37,000 bases of DNA from Planctomycetota bacterium. Lineage in GTDB: Bacteria > Planctomycetota > Planctomycetia > Pirellulales > Pirellulaceae. The stretch's first letter is position 1. Each line of letters opens with the position of its first letter. The stretch lies in contig JAQBZB010000057.1 in the NCBI GenBank assembly GCA_027622275.1, positions 1 through 37,000 on the forward strand, given 5' to 3'. The translations under genes were made by a program, and so were the position numbers. Shown here piece by piece: positions 28,607 to 37,000 of this stretch. Under the pieces are notes generated by a model, which saw only the letters and a list, made by a program, of their open reading frames with translations, did not search any database and was not told where the DNA came from.

Positions 28607-30556
28607 CTACTTATAAAAGTACTTCCGCACCAAATGTTCGGGCGGTGGCGATGTGAGATAAGTCACGCTGATCGCGATCACGAACGAGGCGAACAGGCCG
28701 ACCATGAACGGATGGAAGTTGAACGGCTCGTAAGCATCAACCTTGCCGCTCATGATCGTGCCGACTGTGTAAAGCGTCACGTGCGTGGCGAAGCCGCCTA
28801 ACATGCCGGCCAATGCGCCTTGGCGGTTGAAGCGCGGCCAATACAGCATCAGCGCCACTGGAGCGAGGAAGCTCGTCGACAGTCCGCTGCCGGTGAACAC
28901 GATGATGTCTTGCAGGAATTGCGGCGGGCTGACGGCGGCCAGCATGGCGATCGTGCCGACCGCGATCGTGGCGGCGTAAGTCAGCCGCTTGATCGTCTTC
29001 TCGGAAGCCTTGGGGTTGATGTTCCGTTGATAGATGTCGCGGACGACAGCCGACGAAATCATCAGCAGGAAACTGTCCATCGTCGACATGACGGCTGCAA
29101 ACGGCGCCGCCACGAGCAGCCCGGCCAGCCACGGCATGCCGGCCAACGCGGTGGTGACGCGCGCCATCTCCGGCATGATGCGGTCCGATTCCGTCTCCCA
29201 ACCGGGCAGCAAAACGCGGGCACAGCAAAAGATCACGACGATCGGAAAATAGATCATCGAGTAGTAGATCGAGACCGCAAAGATCGAGCGGCGCAACGTG
29301 GTCGAATTGTTAAACGCCATCAACCGGACCATATTGCTAGGCTGGCCCGCGCCGGAAAACGTCCACATAAAGAAGAACGAAACGGCCAGGCTGAACGGCA
29401 GAAAGCCCGCAGCGCTTTTCGCATCCGGACCGGGGCCCGTCACGTAAACGCCCGGGCGGCCGGCGCCGTTGGCGTACTCCTTGCTTTCGAGCACGCGAAT
29501 CTGGATGGCGCGACCAAGATCGTCGGCCGTCGCGTTGGCGACTTGCTTCGCGTATGTCAACTCGATGCCGGGAATCTCGCGGCTGTAGCTGTCTTTGTCG
29601 ACGCGGTAGCTGGCCGTCTGTTCGCCGGGCAGGATCTGGGCGCGGGCGGCCGTGCGAAATACCCGCCGCGTTCCGCCTTCGTCCTGGACTAGCCAGGAAT
29701 TGTTGGGAATGTTCAGCGTGCTGTTCGACGGATCGGTCAGCGTCAGTTCCAGCTTGACGTTGTTCGGCGGAGTCATCTGCGCCATCTCGCGCGTTGCGCT
29801 GCCGAGCCCTCCCACCGCCCAGATAGCCAGCGGCAACATCAGGATCACGCCGCCGAGCATCACCAGTCCCTGCATGACATCCGTCCAGACGACGGCACGG
29901 AAACCGCCGTAGGTCGTGTAAACAACCACGGCGACGGTAAAGACCAGCAAACACAGCAAGTAGCCCGGCTTGTCTTCCGACTCGCCCAGGATCGGCACGC
30001 CGTGCAGCGCCTCGGCCAGACCATGACTGACATCCTGAAACAACGGCACGTCTTGCAGCAGCGTCTGCAGCAGCACGCTGCCGCCTTTGAACTGGGCGAT
30101 CAAATTGAACACCATGAAGAAGACGATCAATGCGGTTGCAATCGCGCCGAAGACGGGGCTTTCGAAGCGGTCCCGCAAGACATCCGGGATCGTGATCGAG
30201 CCGCTTTTGCGTGCGACCTGATTGATCCGCTTGGCGAGCAATCCCATCGAGACGATCGGCACGATCATGTAACTGCCGATCCACAGCCCAACGATCCAGC
30301 CGTGCGTGTAGATTAGCGACGGCGTTCCGATGAAGCTGCCGCCCGAAGCGCTCGTCGCCGCGAACGTCAGCGCAAACGCCCACACGCCCAGCGAGCGGCT
30401 GCCGAGAAAGTACTCGCTGAGGAACGACTTCGATTGCAGCAGCCGGTTCGACAGCCAAGCCAGCACCATGACGCCGACGATGTAGACCAGGAATGTAATG
30501 ATGGCCGAGTTGGAACCGCCCGCCGCCAGCAACGGTGCGCAAAAAAGATTATTCAC
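28607..30556 (-). CDS. Sodium:solute symporter (SSS family) with soluble insertion
   Basis: Secondary transporter of about 649 residues with at least 12 hydrophobic helices and SSS features such as SFIGTPSLIYTHGWIVGLW near the N-terminus and AAVMSTMDSFLLMISSAVVRDIYQ (about 490), the conserved Na+-site-region motif. It would use the sodium gradient to import a sugar, organic acid or similar solute. Between two helices (about residues 265-385) there is a roughly 120-residue soluble segment (LELTLTDPSNSTLNIPNNSW ... RIQIRVLESKEYANG) not usual for the family. GTG 30556 is chosen because AGGAGG sits 6 bases upstream; the ATG at 30589 lies before it. Overlaps the upstream small gene by 8 bases. Confidence 0.92.
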   Translation of the reverse strand: MNNLFCAPLLAAGGSNSAIITFLVYIVGVMVLAWLSNRLLQSKSFLSEYFLGSRSLGVWAFALTFAATSASGGSFIGTPSLIYTHGWIVGLWIGSYMIVPIVSMGLLAKRINQVARKSGSITIPDVLRDRFESPVFGAIATALIVFFMVFNLIAQFKGGSVLLQTLLQDVPLFQDVSHGLAEALHGVPILGESEDKPGYLLCLLVFTVAVVVYTTYGGFRAVVWTDVMQGLVMLGGVILMLPLAIWAVGGLGSATREMAQMTPPNNVKLELTLTDPSNSTLNIPNNSWLVQDEGGTRRVFRTAARAQILPGEQTASYRVDKDSYSREIPGIELTYAKQVANATADDLGRAIQIRVLESKEYANGAGRPGVYVTGPGPDAKSAAGFLPFSLAVSFFFMWTFSGAGQPSNMVRLMAFNNSTTLRRSIFAVSIYYSMIYFPIVVIFCCARVLLPGWETESDRIMPEMARVTTALAGMPWLAGLLVAAPFAAVMSTMDSFLLMISSAVVRDIYQRNINPKASEKTIKRLTYAATIAVGTIAMLAAVSPPQFLQDIIVFTGSGLSTSFLAPVALMLYWPRFNRQGALAGMLGGFATHVTLYTVGTIMSGKVDAYEPFNFHPFMVGLFASFVIAISVTYLTSPPPEHLVRKYFYK

Positions 30557-30908
30557 CGCGCGCCTCCTCTCCCTCGTGGAGATGGGCAACTTGCTCGGCG
30601 AGGTCTTCCCCTTCGTGGGCCTCGCCCAAATCGTCGGTCTTCATGTAGAAGAAACAAAACCAGACCGCGACAACATCCACGCCGAGCCACGGCAGCGCGA
30701 TCCCCCAGAACGCCCACGACGGCATGCCCAGCACGGTCGACACTTCGCCCAACTGCTCGCCGGGGCTCAGGTAGCCGTAGTTGTAGCAGACGAAGATCGA
30801 CCAAAAGCAAAAGACCGCGAAGAGCCCGATGATGACATAGAGTTCTCGCAATGAGTTCAAGTACGTCGGGTCGTACTCTGGTCGAGCAACCGGTTCTGGT
30901 TCAGGCAT
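30549..30908 (-). CDS. Small two-helix membrane protein, symporter companion
   Basis: A 119-residue protein with two hydrophobic helices (about 22-43 and 63-90) and an acidic, Glu/His-rich cytoplasmic tail (EAHEGEDLAEQVAHLHEGEE). Its stop overlaps the start of the symporter gene, so the two are translationally coupled. Small two-helix partners (DUF997/YhdT, DUF4212) are known next to SSS symporters and this fits their layout. I do not recognise enough sequence to assign either family. Confidence 0.8.
   Translation of the reverse strand: MPEPEPVARPEYDPTYLNSLRELYVIIGLFAVFCFWSIFVCYNYGYLSPGEQLGEVSTVLGMPSWAFWGIALPWLGVDVVAVWFCFFYMKTDDLGEAHEGEDLAEQVAHLHEGEEARGE
30563..30568 (-). promoter_or_regulatory. 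Strong ribosome binding site of the symporter gene
   Basis: AGGAGG on the minus strand, 6 bases before GTG 30556 and inside the end of the small membrane protein gene. It decides the symporter start and supports coupled translation of the pair. Confidence 0.8.
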
Positions 30909-31019
30909 GGAGTTTTGGCGGGAATGAGGTGGGGCGAGGGTGAGTAAGGTCTGACTGACGGTGCCAAGATTCTAAACGCCATGATTCGCCCGACACAACC
31001 TATGCGCGGTAAAAATCCT

Positions 31020-31142
31020 GGTAGTGGTACATTTTGATTGTCGGAAAGCCTGTCATTCTGAGCAAAGCGAAGAATCTTCCGCATGCGAGAGAGAGTTCCT
31101 TCGCTTCGCTCAGGATGACTATCCGCAAACTGTACCACTACC
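31020..31142. repeat. Large palindromic element with nested arms
   Basis: Outer arms ggtagtggtaca (31020-31031) and tgtaccactacc (31131-31142) are exact reverse complements. Inside, gtcattctgagcaaagcgaa (31051 onward) pairs imperfectly with ttcgcttcgctcaggatgac (ending near 31119). Total 123 bases. It fills much of the 30909-31192 space between two divergent genes. The rest of that space shows no gene; ttaagat-like sequence near 31180 may be a -10 box for the next gene. Confidence 0.8.
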
Positions 31143-31192
31143 GCAATCCGCGCTTTCTGTCTGTCGCATCGCCCGTGTGGTAAGATCAGGCT

Positions 31193-31783
31193 ATGTCAAA
31201 CGCAAGCTACGGTGAAGTCTCTTGGGAAAGGATGATTCGCGCTGTGGAGAAAGTACGTGAGCGTTTGCTGCGCGCCGCCGCGGCATTGGAATCGGCGGGA
31301 GTGCCCTACGCGGTAGCGGGAGGAAATGCGGTCGCAGCCTGGGTGTCGCGCGTCGATGAAGCCGCCGTTCGCAACACGCGGGACGTCGACATCATGCTCA
31401 GACGTGCCGATCTGGATCGTGCTCGCGAGGCATTAGAAAGAGCTGGCTTCATCTACCGCCATGCCGCAAGCCTTGACATGTTTCTCGATGGTGAAGGGGC
31501 CAAGGCCCGCGACGCTGTCCGTATTGTGTTCGCCAACGAGAAAGTCCGCGAAGGCGACGTGTCTGCTCTGCCCGATGTGGACGACTCGGAGCCTGGCGAT
31601 AAGTTCCGCGTTGTGACGCTCGAAGCACTCGTCCGAATGAAGCTGACGTCCTACCGTGACAAGGACCGCACGCATCTCCGCGATTTTATCGACGTCGAAC
31701 TGATCGACCAGACTTGGTGTCAGCGATTCCCGGACGCACTCGCCGGTCGGCTTCAGGCGTTATTCGACGACCCTAATGGATAG
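31193..31783 (+). CDS. Nucleotidyltransferase-fold protein (AbiEii/MNT-like)
   Basis: A 196-residue soluble protein with a minimal nucleotidyltransferase core: GG43-44 in VPYAVAGGNAVAAW followed by the metal-binding pair D64-x-D66 in RNTRDVDIML, a later LEALVRMKLTSYRDKDRTHLRDF segment typical of AbiEii/DUF6036-like proteins, and a helical C-terminus. Relatives act as toxins (AbiEii type) or antibiotic-type transferases, or are of unknown role. No AbiEi-like antitoxin is adjacent, so a toxin role is not supported by context. It is preceded by a palindromic element and ends 12 bases before the convergent giant gene. Confidence 0.75.
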   Translation: MSNASYGEVSWERMIRAVEKVRERLLRAAAALESAGVPYAVAGGNAVAAWVSRVDEAAVRNTRDVDIMLRRADLDRAREALERAGFIYRHAASLDMFLDGEGAKARDAVRIVFANEKVREGDVSALPDVDDSEPGDKFRVVTLEALVRMKLTSYRDKDRTHLRDFIDVELIDQTWCQRFPDALAGRLQALFDDPNG

Positions 31784-31795
31784 TAGCAGGAGCCA

Positions 31796-33859
31796 CTACG
31801 AAGACGCCAAGAATCGCCGTTTCGACAGCTGGCTTCGTTCGCCGAAGTTAAATGCCTGAGCCATCGCGGCGTCGACCAAATCGATCGTCTGGAAGACATC
31901 TTGCCCGACAGTGGCGGTGGCTCCCGTGCCAGCCGTCTCGGCACCGTCGCGGAAGCCGGCGGGTTGCGTCTCTTGCAACTGATAAGTGCCGGGATTGAGG
32001 TTGTCGAACAGGTAGGAACCATCGGCCGCGGTTTGCATCGTGATATCGACGGCCGCTCCGCGGACGTCCGTCCCCGTCAGCCGAACCGTCGCGTTCTCAA
32101 TGCCCAACTCCGTCGGCTCGAACACTCCATTGCTGTTGATATCGTTGTAGACAGCTCCGGCAATACTTGCCATTAAGAAGTCAACGGCGGCAGCTACCTG
32201 TGCCGTGTTGTTCGTCACGTTCGTGTCGAACTCGTTCGCCGAGACCGTTGCGGTGTTCGTGACCGTACCTGCAATCGCGTTCGTCGTCGTCGGAGTCACG
32301 ATGATCGTGATCGTGGCGGATTGACCTGACGCGAGCGTGCCGAGTGCCGCTGTGACCGTGCCGCTTGTCTGGCTTGCTGTCCCTTGGCTCGGTGTTGCCG
32401 AAATGAAGGTCGCGCCCGCGGGAAGCGTATCGACGACCGAGGTGCCGGTCGCGGGGTCCGGGCCGTTGTTGGTGACTGTCAACGTGTAAGTCAATGTCCC
32501 ACCGAGTGTGACCGTCGTGGGAGATGCTGTTTTGGTAATGCCGACATCGACCTGAAGCGGCGTGACGACCGCGCTGGCTTGGTCATCTTCCGTGGCCACG
32601 CTGTTGTTCGGCGTCGAGTCGGGATCGGCCTGCGCGACGGCGGTCACTTGAGCGGAGTTCGTCTTCGCTCCGATGGAGGCGACGGTCGCAACGATCTGTA
32701 AAGTCGCACTGCCGCTGTTGGCGATCGTGCCGACCGTCCAGACGCCTGTCGAATTGCTGTAGGTGCCTTGGCTTGGCGCACTCGAAACAAAGGTCAGCCC
32801 CGAGGGTAACTGGTCGGTCACGGTGACGTTGGTCGCCGAGTTAGGCCCCGCATTCGCTAACGTCAGCGTGAACGTCACGTTAGCGCCGACGTTGGGCGTC
32901 GCGTTGCTGACCGTCTTGGTCAAAGATAGATCGGTGACTTGCGGCGTCAGCGAAATGCTGGCCTGATCGTCTTCGGACGCGATGCTGTTGTTGGGCGTCG
33001 AGTCCGTGTCAAATTGGTCGGCGGCTCGGACCTGAGCCGTGTTGGTCTTGATCCCGATCGAGCCGACCGTCGCTACGATCTGCAAAGTGGCATTCCCGCC
33101 GTTGGCGATTGTTCCGACCGTCCAGATACCGGTCGCACTGCTATAGGTTCCTTGGCTTGGCGTGTTCGAGGCGAACGTCAAACCGGCGGGCAGTTGATCG
33201 GTCACTGTAACATTCGTTGCCGAGTTGGGACCGGCGTTCGCTAAGGTAAGCGTAAACGTCACATTGTCGCCGACGTTCGGTGTCGCATTGCTGACGGTCT
33301 TGGTCAGCGAGAGGTCAACGACTTGCGGCGTCAGCGAAACGCTGGCTTGGTCATCTTCGGCCGGGGCACTGTTGTTGGGCGTCGAGTCGGGGTCGGCTTG
33401 ATCGGCAGCCGTGATCTGAGAAGTATTGGTCTTGCTGCCGATCGTGTCGACCGACGCAACCAGCTGCAACGTCGCGCTCCCTCCGTTGGCGATCGTGCCG
33501 ACAGTCCAAATGCCCGTGCCAATGCTAAACGTCCCAAGGCTTGGCGTATCCGAGACGTACGTCGTTCCCGCCGGCAGTGTATCGGCAACCGTCACATTGG
33601 TTGCGGCGTCCGGGCCGGCGTTGCTCGCGGTAATCGTGAACGTCACATTGTCGCCGACGTTCGGCGTCGCGTTGCTGACGGTCTTGCCGAGTGAGAGATC
33701 CGCGACTTGCGGCGTGACCACCGCGTCGGCCTGATCGTCTTCCGCGGCCACGTTGTTGTTCGGCGTCGAGTCGGGATCGCCCTCTACGGTCGCGGTGACT
33801 TGTGCCGTATTCGTTTTCGCGCCGATCGTATCGACGGACGCGACAATTTGCAAAGTCAC
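31796..33859 (-). CDS. Giant surface protein, 3' part after a frameshift (DUF11 repeats + SdrD-B-like)
   Basis: Continuation of the gene whose 5' part is at 33856-35976. Open in this frame from the frameshift near 33922 to the stop at 31796; the GTG at 33859 is only the first start-like codon. It encodes four DUF11/conserved-repeat-domain units of about 125 residues (each opening with DLSL-KTVSNATPNVG or similar and containing NAGP-SATNVTV and TGVWTVGTIANG). Then comes an SdrD B-like domain (SIAGAVYNDINSNGVFEPTE ... GSYLFDNLNPGTYQLQE), ending NFGERSQLSKRRFLASS. That basic C-terminal LSKRRFLAS ending recurs in planctomycete secreted proteins and may be a sorting signal (recollection, not checked). 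Expected at the cell surface or secreted. Confidence 0.8.
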   Translation of the reverse strand: MTLQIVASVDTIGAKTNTAQVTATVEGDPDSTPNNNVAAEDDQADAVVTPQVADLSLGKTVSNATPNVGDNVTFTITASNAGPDAATNVTVADTLPAGTTYVSDTPSLGTFSIGTGIWTVGTIANGGSATLQLVASVDTIGSKTNTSQITAADQADPDSTPNNSAPAEDDQASVSLTPQVVDLSLTKTVSNATPNVGDNVTFTLTLANAGPNSATNVTVTDQLPAGLTFASNTPSQGTYSSATGIWTVGTIANGGNATLQIVATVGSIGIKTNTAQVRAADQFDTDSTPNNSIASEDDQASISLTPQVTDLSLTKTVSNATPNVGANVTFTLTLANAGPNSATNVTVTDQLPSGLTFVSSAPSQGTYSNSTGVWTVGTIANSGSATLQIVATVASIGAKTNSAQVTAVAQADPDSTPNNSVATEDDQASAVVTPLQVDVGITKTASPTTVTLGGTLTYTLTVTNNGPDPATGTSVVDTLPAGATFISATPSQGTASQTSGTVTAALGTLASGQSATITIIVTPTTTNAIAGTVTNTATVSANEFDTNVTNNTAQVAAAVDFLMASIAGAVYNDINSNGVFEPTELGIENATVRLTGTDVRGAAVDITMQTAADGSYLFDNLNPGTYQLQETQPAGFRDGAETAGTGATATVGQDVFQTIDLVDAAMAQAFNFGERSQLSKRRFLASS

Positions 33860-35976
33860 ACTGGTCCCGCTCGCGATGGTTCCAATCGTCCAGACACCGG
33901 TTGCGTCATCATACGTTCCCTGCTCGGCGTGTCGGAGACGTAGGTCGTTCCGGCGGGAAGCAAGTCGCCGACCGTAACATTCGTCGCGTCATTCGGTCCG
34001 GCGTTGGACGCGGTAATCGTGAAGGTGACGCTATCGCCGACGTTCGGCGCCGCATCGCTGACGGTCTTGGTCAGCGAGACATCCGCTTCGAGAGGCGTTA
34101 CGTCGGCGGTTTCCTGATCGTCTTCCGCCTCGATGTTGTTGTTGGGCGTCGAGTCGATGTCGGGCTGATCGACGGCCGTAACTTCCGCCGTATTGCTCTT
34201 AATTCCGACGGAATCAACCGACGCGCTAATGACCAGCGTCTCACTGTCGCCGCTCGCGAGAGAACCCACGGTCCAGACGCCGGTCCCGCTGTCATACGTT
34301 CCGAAGCTCGGCGTATCGGAGATGTAGGTCAGACCGGCGGGTAGGACGTCGCGGACGGTGATGTTGGTTCCATTACCCGGCCCCGCGTTGGCCACCGTGA
34401 CCGTGAAGGTGACGTTATCACCGACATTTGGCGAGGCGATGTCGACGGTCTTGGTGACAGAAAGGTCCAGTTCCTCGAAGACACCGAAGTCTAACGTCTG
34501 GTTGGTGTCTGGATTCGTGTCGCCGTCGGTAATCGATTCGGAGTTCGGCGACAGTGTGATCGCGGCGCTCACGATCCCTTCCCCCGCGAGCGTGTCGCCG
34601 TTGTCGTCATTATTAACGTCGTCGTCCGGATCGGGCGTGGGCGCATTGCCGGTGCTACTCTTCAGGCCTTCCAACGCGTTGCCCGGGTCAAAGTTCGACT
34701 CGTCGAGCTGCACGATATATTCACCCGGGAACAGATCCGTAAACTGATAGACTCCGCTTCCGTTGGTGGTTGCCGTCGCGACAAGTGTGTCTGTTCCGGG
34801 CGTGAACGCTCCGTCGGCGTCTGTATCGGAGTACAAACTGACCGCGACGTCCGTTATTCCCGACTCGGTCGCCGAATTGAAAACTCCGTCGTTGTTCACG
34901 TCTTTGAAGACGAGGTTGCCCAGCGTGAGCGGTTCAAAGTTGGCGAAGTTCGCCGGCAGTACCGTACGGCCGATCGACCCGACTAAGGTGAGTTCGGCGT
35001 TCAGTTCGGCGACTCCGTTAACCACCATTTCAATGGCGCCTACCAACGCAAAGTTCGCACCCGAGCCAGTGGGCGTAAAGCTCGAAAACGGAACCAAGAA
35101 CTCCGTCAGTGGACCGGCGGGAATCGTTGTCGTAAACGACGAGAAGTCGGCCGCGCTCGTGTAGACGTTCACGGTGACTAAGGCTCCCGCCAAGTCGGCG
35201 CGGATCAGGAATTGCATCCGATCGGCGACGCCCAGGTTCGTCAGGTCTTGGTTCCCCAGACCGGTGGCGGCCAATGTCGTTGCGTCCCCGTCAATTCCAT
35301 CCCAAGTGACGTTGAAGTTGCCGGTCGTCGCGGTGCCGGAATCGATGATCAGGGACGACGTCATCGTGCTGGCCATCAATTCAACATCGAATGGCCCCGA
35401 AAGATAAGTCGCCAGCAGGTCGCGTTCGCCCCCGAGCACAGTGGCAGCGGCAGCGTCCGAAGCCACGGGTGTTCCCACGTCGGCAGTGGCGGTTTGGTCG
35501 GTTGTCGTGAAATCATCCACCGACAAGCCGACTGTTCCATCCGCATCGGCCAAGCTAACGAGCACGGTGCTAACATTTTCGCCGGGGCGGATGATGAATC
35601 CCGCTGGTGTTTCTTCCTCGACAAAGTAGGTCCCTGCGACGATGCCATCAAATCTATATTGGCCCGAGGCGTCGGTCGGATCTGTCCCGATAAATGTGTC
35701 ATCTCCTCCCGCGACACCGCCGGCACTCTCGAAAGTTCCGTTGCTACCGTCCAGATAAAGATGCATATTCGCGGCGACAACCGGAAGGTCGTCGCCGGTG
35801 AAGCCGTCGTCGGTTTGGTCGCTGAAGACAGTCCCAGCAATCGAAGCGAAATCCGTTGCGAGCACACGGCGAGCTTCGAGCGGCTCGAAAAACATCCGTC
35901 TCCGCGACTGCGAACGGGCCCTGCGATGGGAGGAGTTCGATGCGATTAGTCGTCTTACGCAAGCGGGAAGCTTCAT
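33856..35976 (-). CDS. Giant surface protein, 5' part (LEPR motif, SdrD-B-like and DUF11 repeats), frameshifted
   Basis: N-terminal part of a secreted repeat protein of about 1,390 residues if the frameshift is repaired. It begins with a basic stretch and the LEPR-like motif FFEPLEARRVLA (residues 29-40), a planctomycete N-terminal signature of large exported proteins. SdrD-B-like units follow (SIAGTVFSDQTDDGFTGDD ... GTYFVEEETPAGF; LGNLVFKDVNNDGVFNSATE), with a beta-sandwich region between them, then DUF11 repeats (DLSVTKTVDIASPNVGDNV; VSLTKTVSDAAPNVGDS). After TYVSDTPS the frame is lost near 33922, and 23 unrelated residues precede a stop. The ATG at 35976 is preferred over 36063, since it gives the LEPR motif its usual distance from the start. 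Probable role: adhesion or surface layer. Confidence 0.8.
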   Translation of the reverse strand: MKLPACVRRLIASNSSHRRARSQSRRRMFFEPLEARRVLATDFASIAGTVFSDQTDDGFTGDDLPVVAANMHLYLDGSNGTFESAGGVAGGDDTFIGTDPTDASGQYRFDGIVAGTYFVEEETPAGFIIRPGENVSTVLVSLADADGTVGLSVDDFTTTDQTATADVGTPVASDAAAATVLGGERDLLATYLSGPFDVELMASTMTSSLIIDSGTATTGNFNVTWDGIDGDATTLAATGLGNQDLTNLGVADRMQFLIRADLAGALVTVNVYTSAADFSSFTTTIPAGPLTEFLVPFSSFTPTGSGANFALVGAIEMVVNGVAELNAELTLVGSIGRTVLPANFANFEPLTLGNLVFKDVNNDGVFNSATESGITDVAVSLYSDTDADGAFTPGTDTLVATATTNGSGVYQFTDLFPGEYIVQLDESNFDPGNALEGLKSSTGNAPTPDPDDDVNNDDNGDTLAGEGIVSAAITLSPNSESITDGDTNPDTNQTLDFGVFEELDLSVTKTVDIASPNVGDNVTFTVTVANAGPGNGTNITVRDVLPAGLTYISDTPSFGTYDSGTGVWTVGSLASGDSETLVISASVDSVGIKSNTAEVTAVDQPDIDSTPNNNIEAEDDQETADVTPLEADVSLTKTVSDAAPNVGDSVTFTITASNAGPNDATNVTVGDLLPAGTTYVSDTPSRERMMTQPVSGRLEPSRAGPV

Positions 35977-36171
35977 GGCAGGAACCTGACAGTGATGAAA
36001 CACAACGACAATCTGTCTTGTGCGCGCCGACGGGAAGGGGTCACGAGACGCGCGATTGCGCACTAGCTGAAATATCGGCGAAGAAGGGGGCGGGGAGCGG
36101 TGTAATTGCTACTGCCGCTACGGACTGCCGATGCTTGCCAAGCCCCGTAAGCTGCCTAATTCAAGATGGTC

Positions 36172-37000
36172 CTACCAGACGTAGGTCAGGCCGAAGCTCA
36201 TCCCTTGAGCCCAGAAGCTGTTCTCTTCGAACGAGAATTGGGGGCGGAGCGGTCCGCTGAACGGATCGAGTTCCGGTGGTAGCAGGTTCGGGTTAACCGA
36301 CGGATCGATTTGCTCGCCGGCCCGCACGACACGATCCCAATAGATCAGGCTGTAGCCGAAGTTCGCCTGCCAGCATGGCGTCAGTTGATAGCCAATCGTG
36401 ACGCCAAGCTCCGGGATCAACGCAAATCGGTCTCGCGAGTAGTTGCCGATATTCGTCCGCTGTGCAAGTAAGCCGCCAGTGAACGTCTCGGCTCCGGTAC
36501 CGTCGTCAATGATCGACGTGCCGTTGATGCTGACCGACTCGCGTACGTTGCCGAACGCAATTTTGAAGAGCGTGTCCAACGTCCAACGACGATAGCTCTC
36601 GGTTCGCGACAAACCGATCTCGCCGCCATGAAACTCGTTCTGCGTCGCAAAGCTATCGGTGATGTCGAAGGTGCCCGGATCGCTCGTCAACTGCGAGGTC
36701 AATTGCTCGCGCATCTGCAAACTTTCGTCCAGTCGCAGAAATCGATATCCCAGCAGAAGATCAAGCCTCGACTCGCATCGTTCGACGCTGCACAGATCGG
36801 TCGGCGCTCCTTCTCGGCACAAGTTCCACATCAGACGGGCACCGGCCGACTGAAACGACCCCTGTGCATCCGCGTTGAGTGTCCCAGAGACAACTCCCGG
36901 GAACGCCACTAGCTCCGAGTCCTCGGCGTTAGAGGGTGCGATCTGTTGAGTCCTAAGGTTTACGGGTAGTTTGTCTCTGTTTCGTTGTGGAATTGCCTCG
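36172..37000 (-). CDS. BBP7-like outer-membrane beta-barrel protein (5' end beyond window)
   Basis: Partial gene: the frame is open to the right edge, so the start lies outside; GTG 36909 is only an internal candidate. The visible ~276 residues show alternating polar/aromatic strands and planctomycete BBP7-type stretches: LDLLLGYRFLRLDESLQM, NEFHGGEIGLSRTESYRRW, LDTLFKIAFGNVRESVSING, RFALIPELGVTIGYQLTPCW and FGYSLIYWDRVVRAGEQIDP. It ends in an aromatic residue (TYVW), as many outer-membrane barrels do. Expected in the outer membrane; the role is unknown. It lies upstream of the giant surface protein on the same strand with a 195-base gap. Confidence 0.85.
   Translation of the reverse strand, partial: EAIPQRNRDKLPVNLRTQQIAPSNAEDSELVAFPGVVSGTLNADAQGSFQSAGARLMWNLCREGAPTDLCSVERCESRLDLLLGYRFLRLDESLQMREQLTSQLTSDPGTFDITDSFATQNEFHGGEIGLSRTESYRRWTLDTLFKIAFGNVRESVSINGTSIIDDGTGAETFTGGLLAQRTNIGNYSRDRFALIPELGVTIGYQLTPCWQANFGYSLIYWDRVVRAGEQIDPSVNPNLLPPELDPFSGPLRPQFSFEENSFWAQGMSFGLTYVW

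Noticed and set aside
29337-30542. 401-codon open frame on the minus strand
   Set aside because: Out-of-frame shadow of the sodium symporter on the same strand; Arg/Gly/Ala-rich, no helices.
30910-31192. Possible CRISPR or RNA gene in the repeat-rich gap
   Set aside because: Only one palindromic element is present, with no regularly spaced repeats and no tRNA or known ncRNA shape.
31193-31783. AbiE-type abortive infection system
   Set aside because: The nucleotidyltransferase fold is present but no AbiEi antitoxin or other defence gene lies nearby.

Overview
The window looks like a piece of a planctomycete chromosome, most likely from the Pirellulales or a close relative. This rests on gene content read from the sequence. 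There are two DUF1549/DUF1553 'PSD1' and DUF1501 gene sets, one with a planctomycete-type cytochrome c domain. A giant secreted repeat protein carries an LEPR-like motif (FFEPLEARRVLA), and a BBP7-like outer-membrane barrel sits at the right edge. Many short palindromic repeats lie at gene borders. I see no rRNA, tRNA, CRISPR array, integrase, transposase or phage gene.

Layout. (1) 286-7523 (+): a complete oligopeptide-type ABC importer (lipoprotein binding protein, two permeases, two ATPases); the first permease has a very large extra soluble domain. (2) 7709-8383 (+): bioD, dethiobiotin synthetase. (3) 8449-16127 (-): a rearranged tandem duplication of a PSD1 / toxin-antitoxin / DUF1501 operon. 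Two PSD1 remnants, a DUF1501 remnant and two complete ParE-like toxin-antitoxin pairs remain around an LRR/HEAT membrane protein. (4) 16407-20151 (+): a second, divergent PSD1-DUF1501 pair whose PSD1 gene contains an in-frame palindromic repeat. (5) 20226-23053: a PilZ protein, a phytanoyl-CoA-dioxygenase-like protein, and a class III aminotransferase. (6) 23030-24802 (-): sensor kinase and OmpR-type regulator, divergent from (7) 25066-28422 (+): an ABC-2 exporter whose permease carries a beta-propeller-like region. (8) 28607-30908 (-): a sodium/solute symporter with a small two-helix membrane partner. (9) 31193-31783 (+): a nucleotidyltransferase-fold protein. (10) 31796-35976 (-): one giant DUF11/SdrD-B-like surface protein split by an apparent one-base frameshift. 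(11) 36172 to the right edge (-): BBP7-like outer-membrane protein, 5' end outside the window.

Common threads. Several transporters are longer than their usual relatives because of soluble segments predicted outside the cytoplasmic membrane. Palindromic elements of at least eight sequence types sit mostly between genes, but one lies inside a coding sequence and others add false N-terminal extensions to ORFs. Starts were moved inward from the longest ORF where a repeat, pseudogene remnant or good ribosome binding site justified it. All family calls come from reading motifs by eye; no database search was run.
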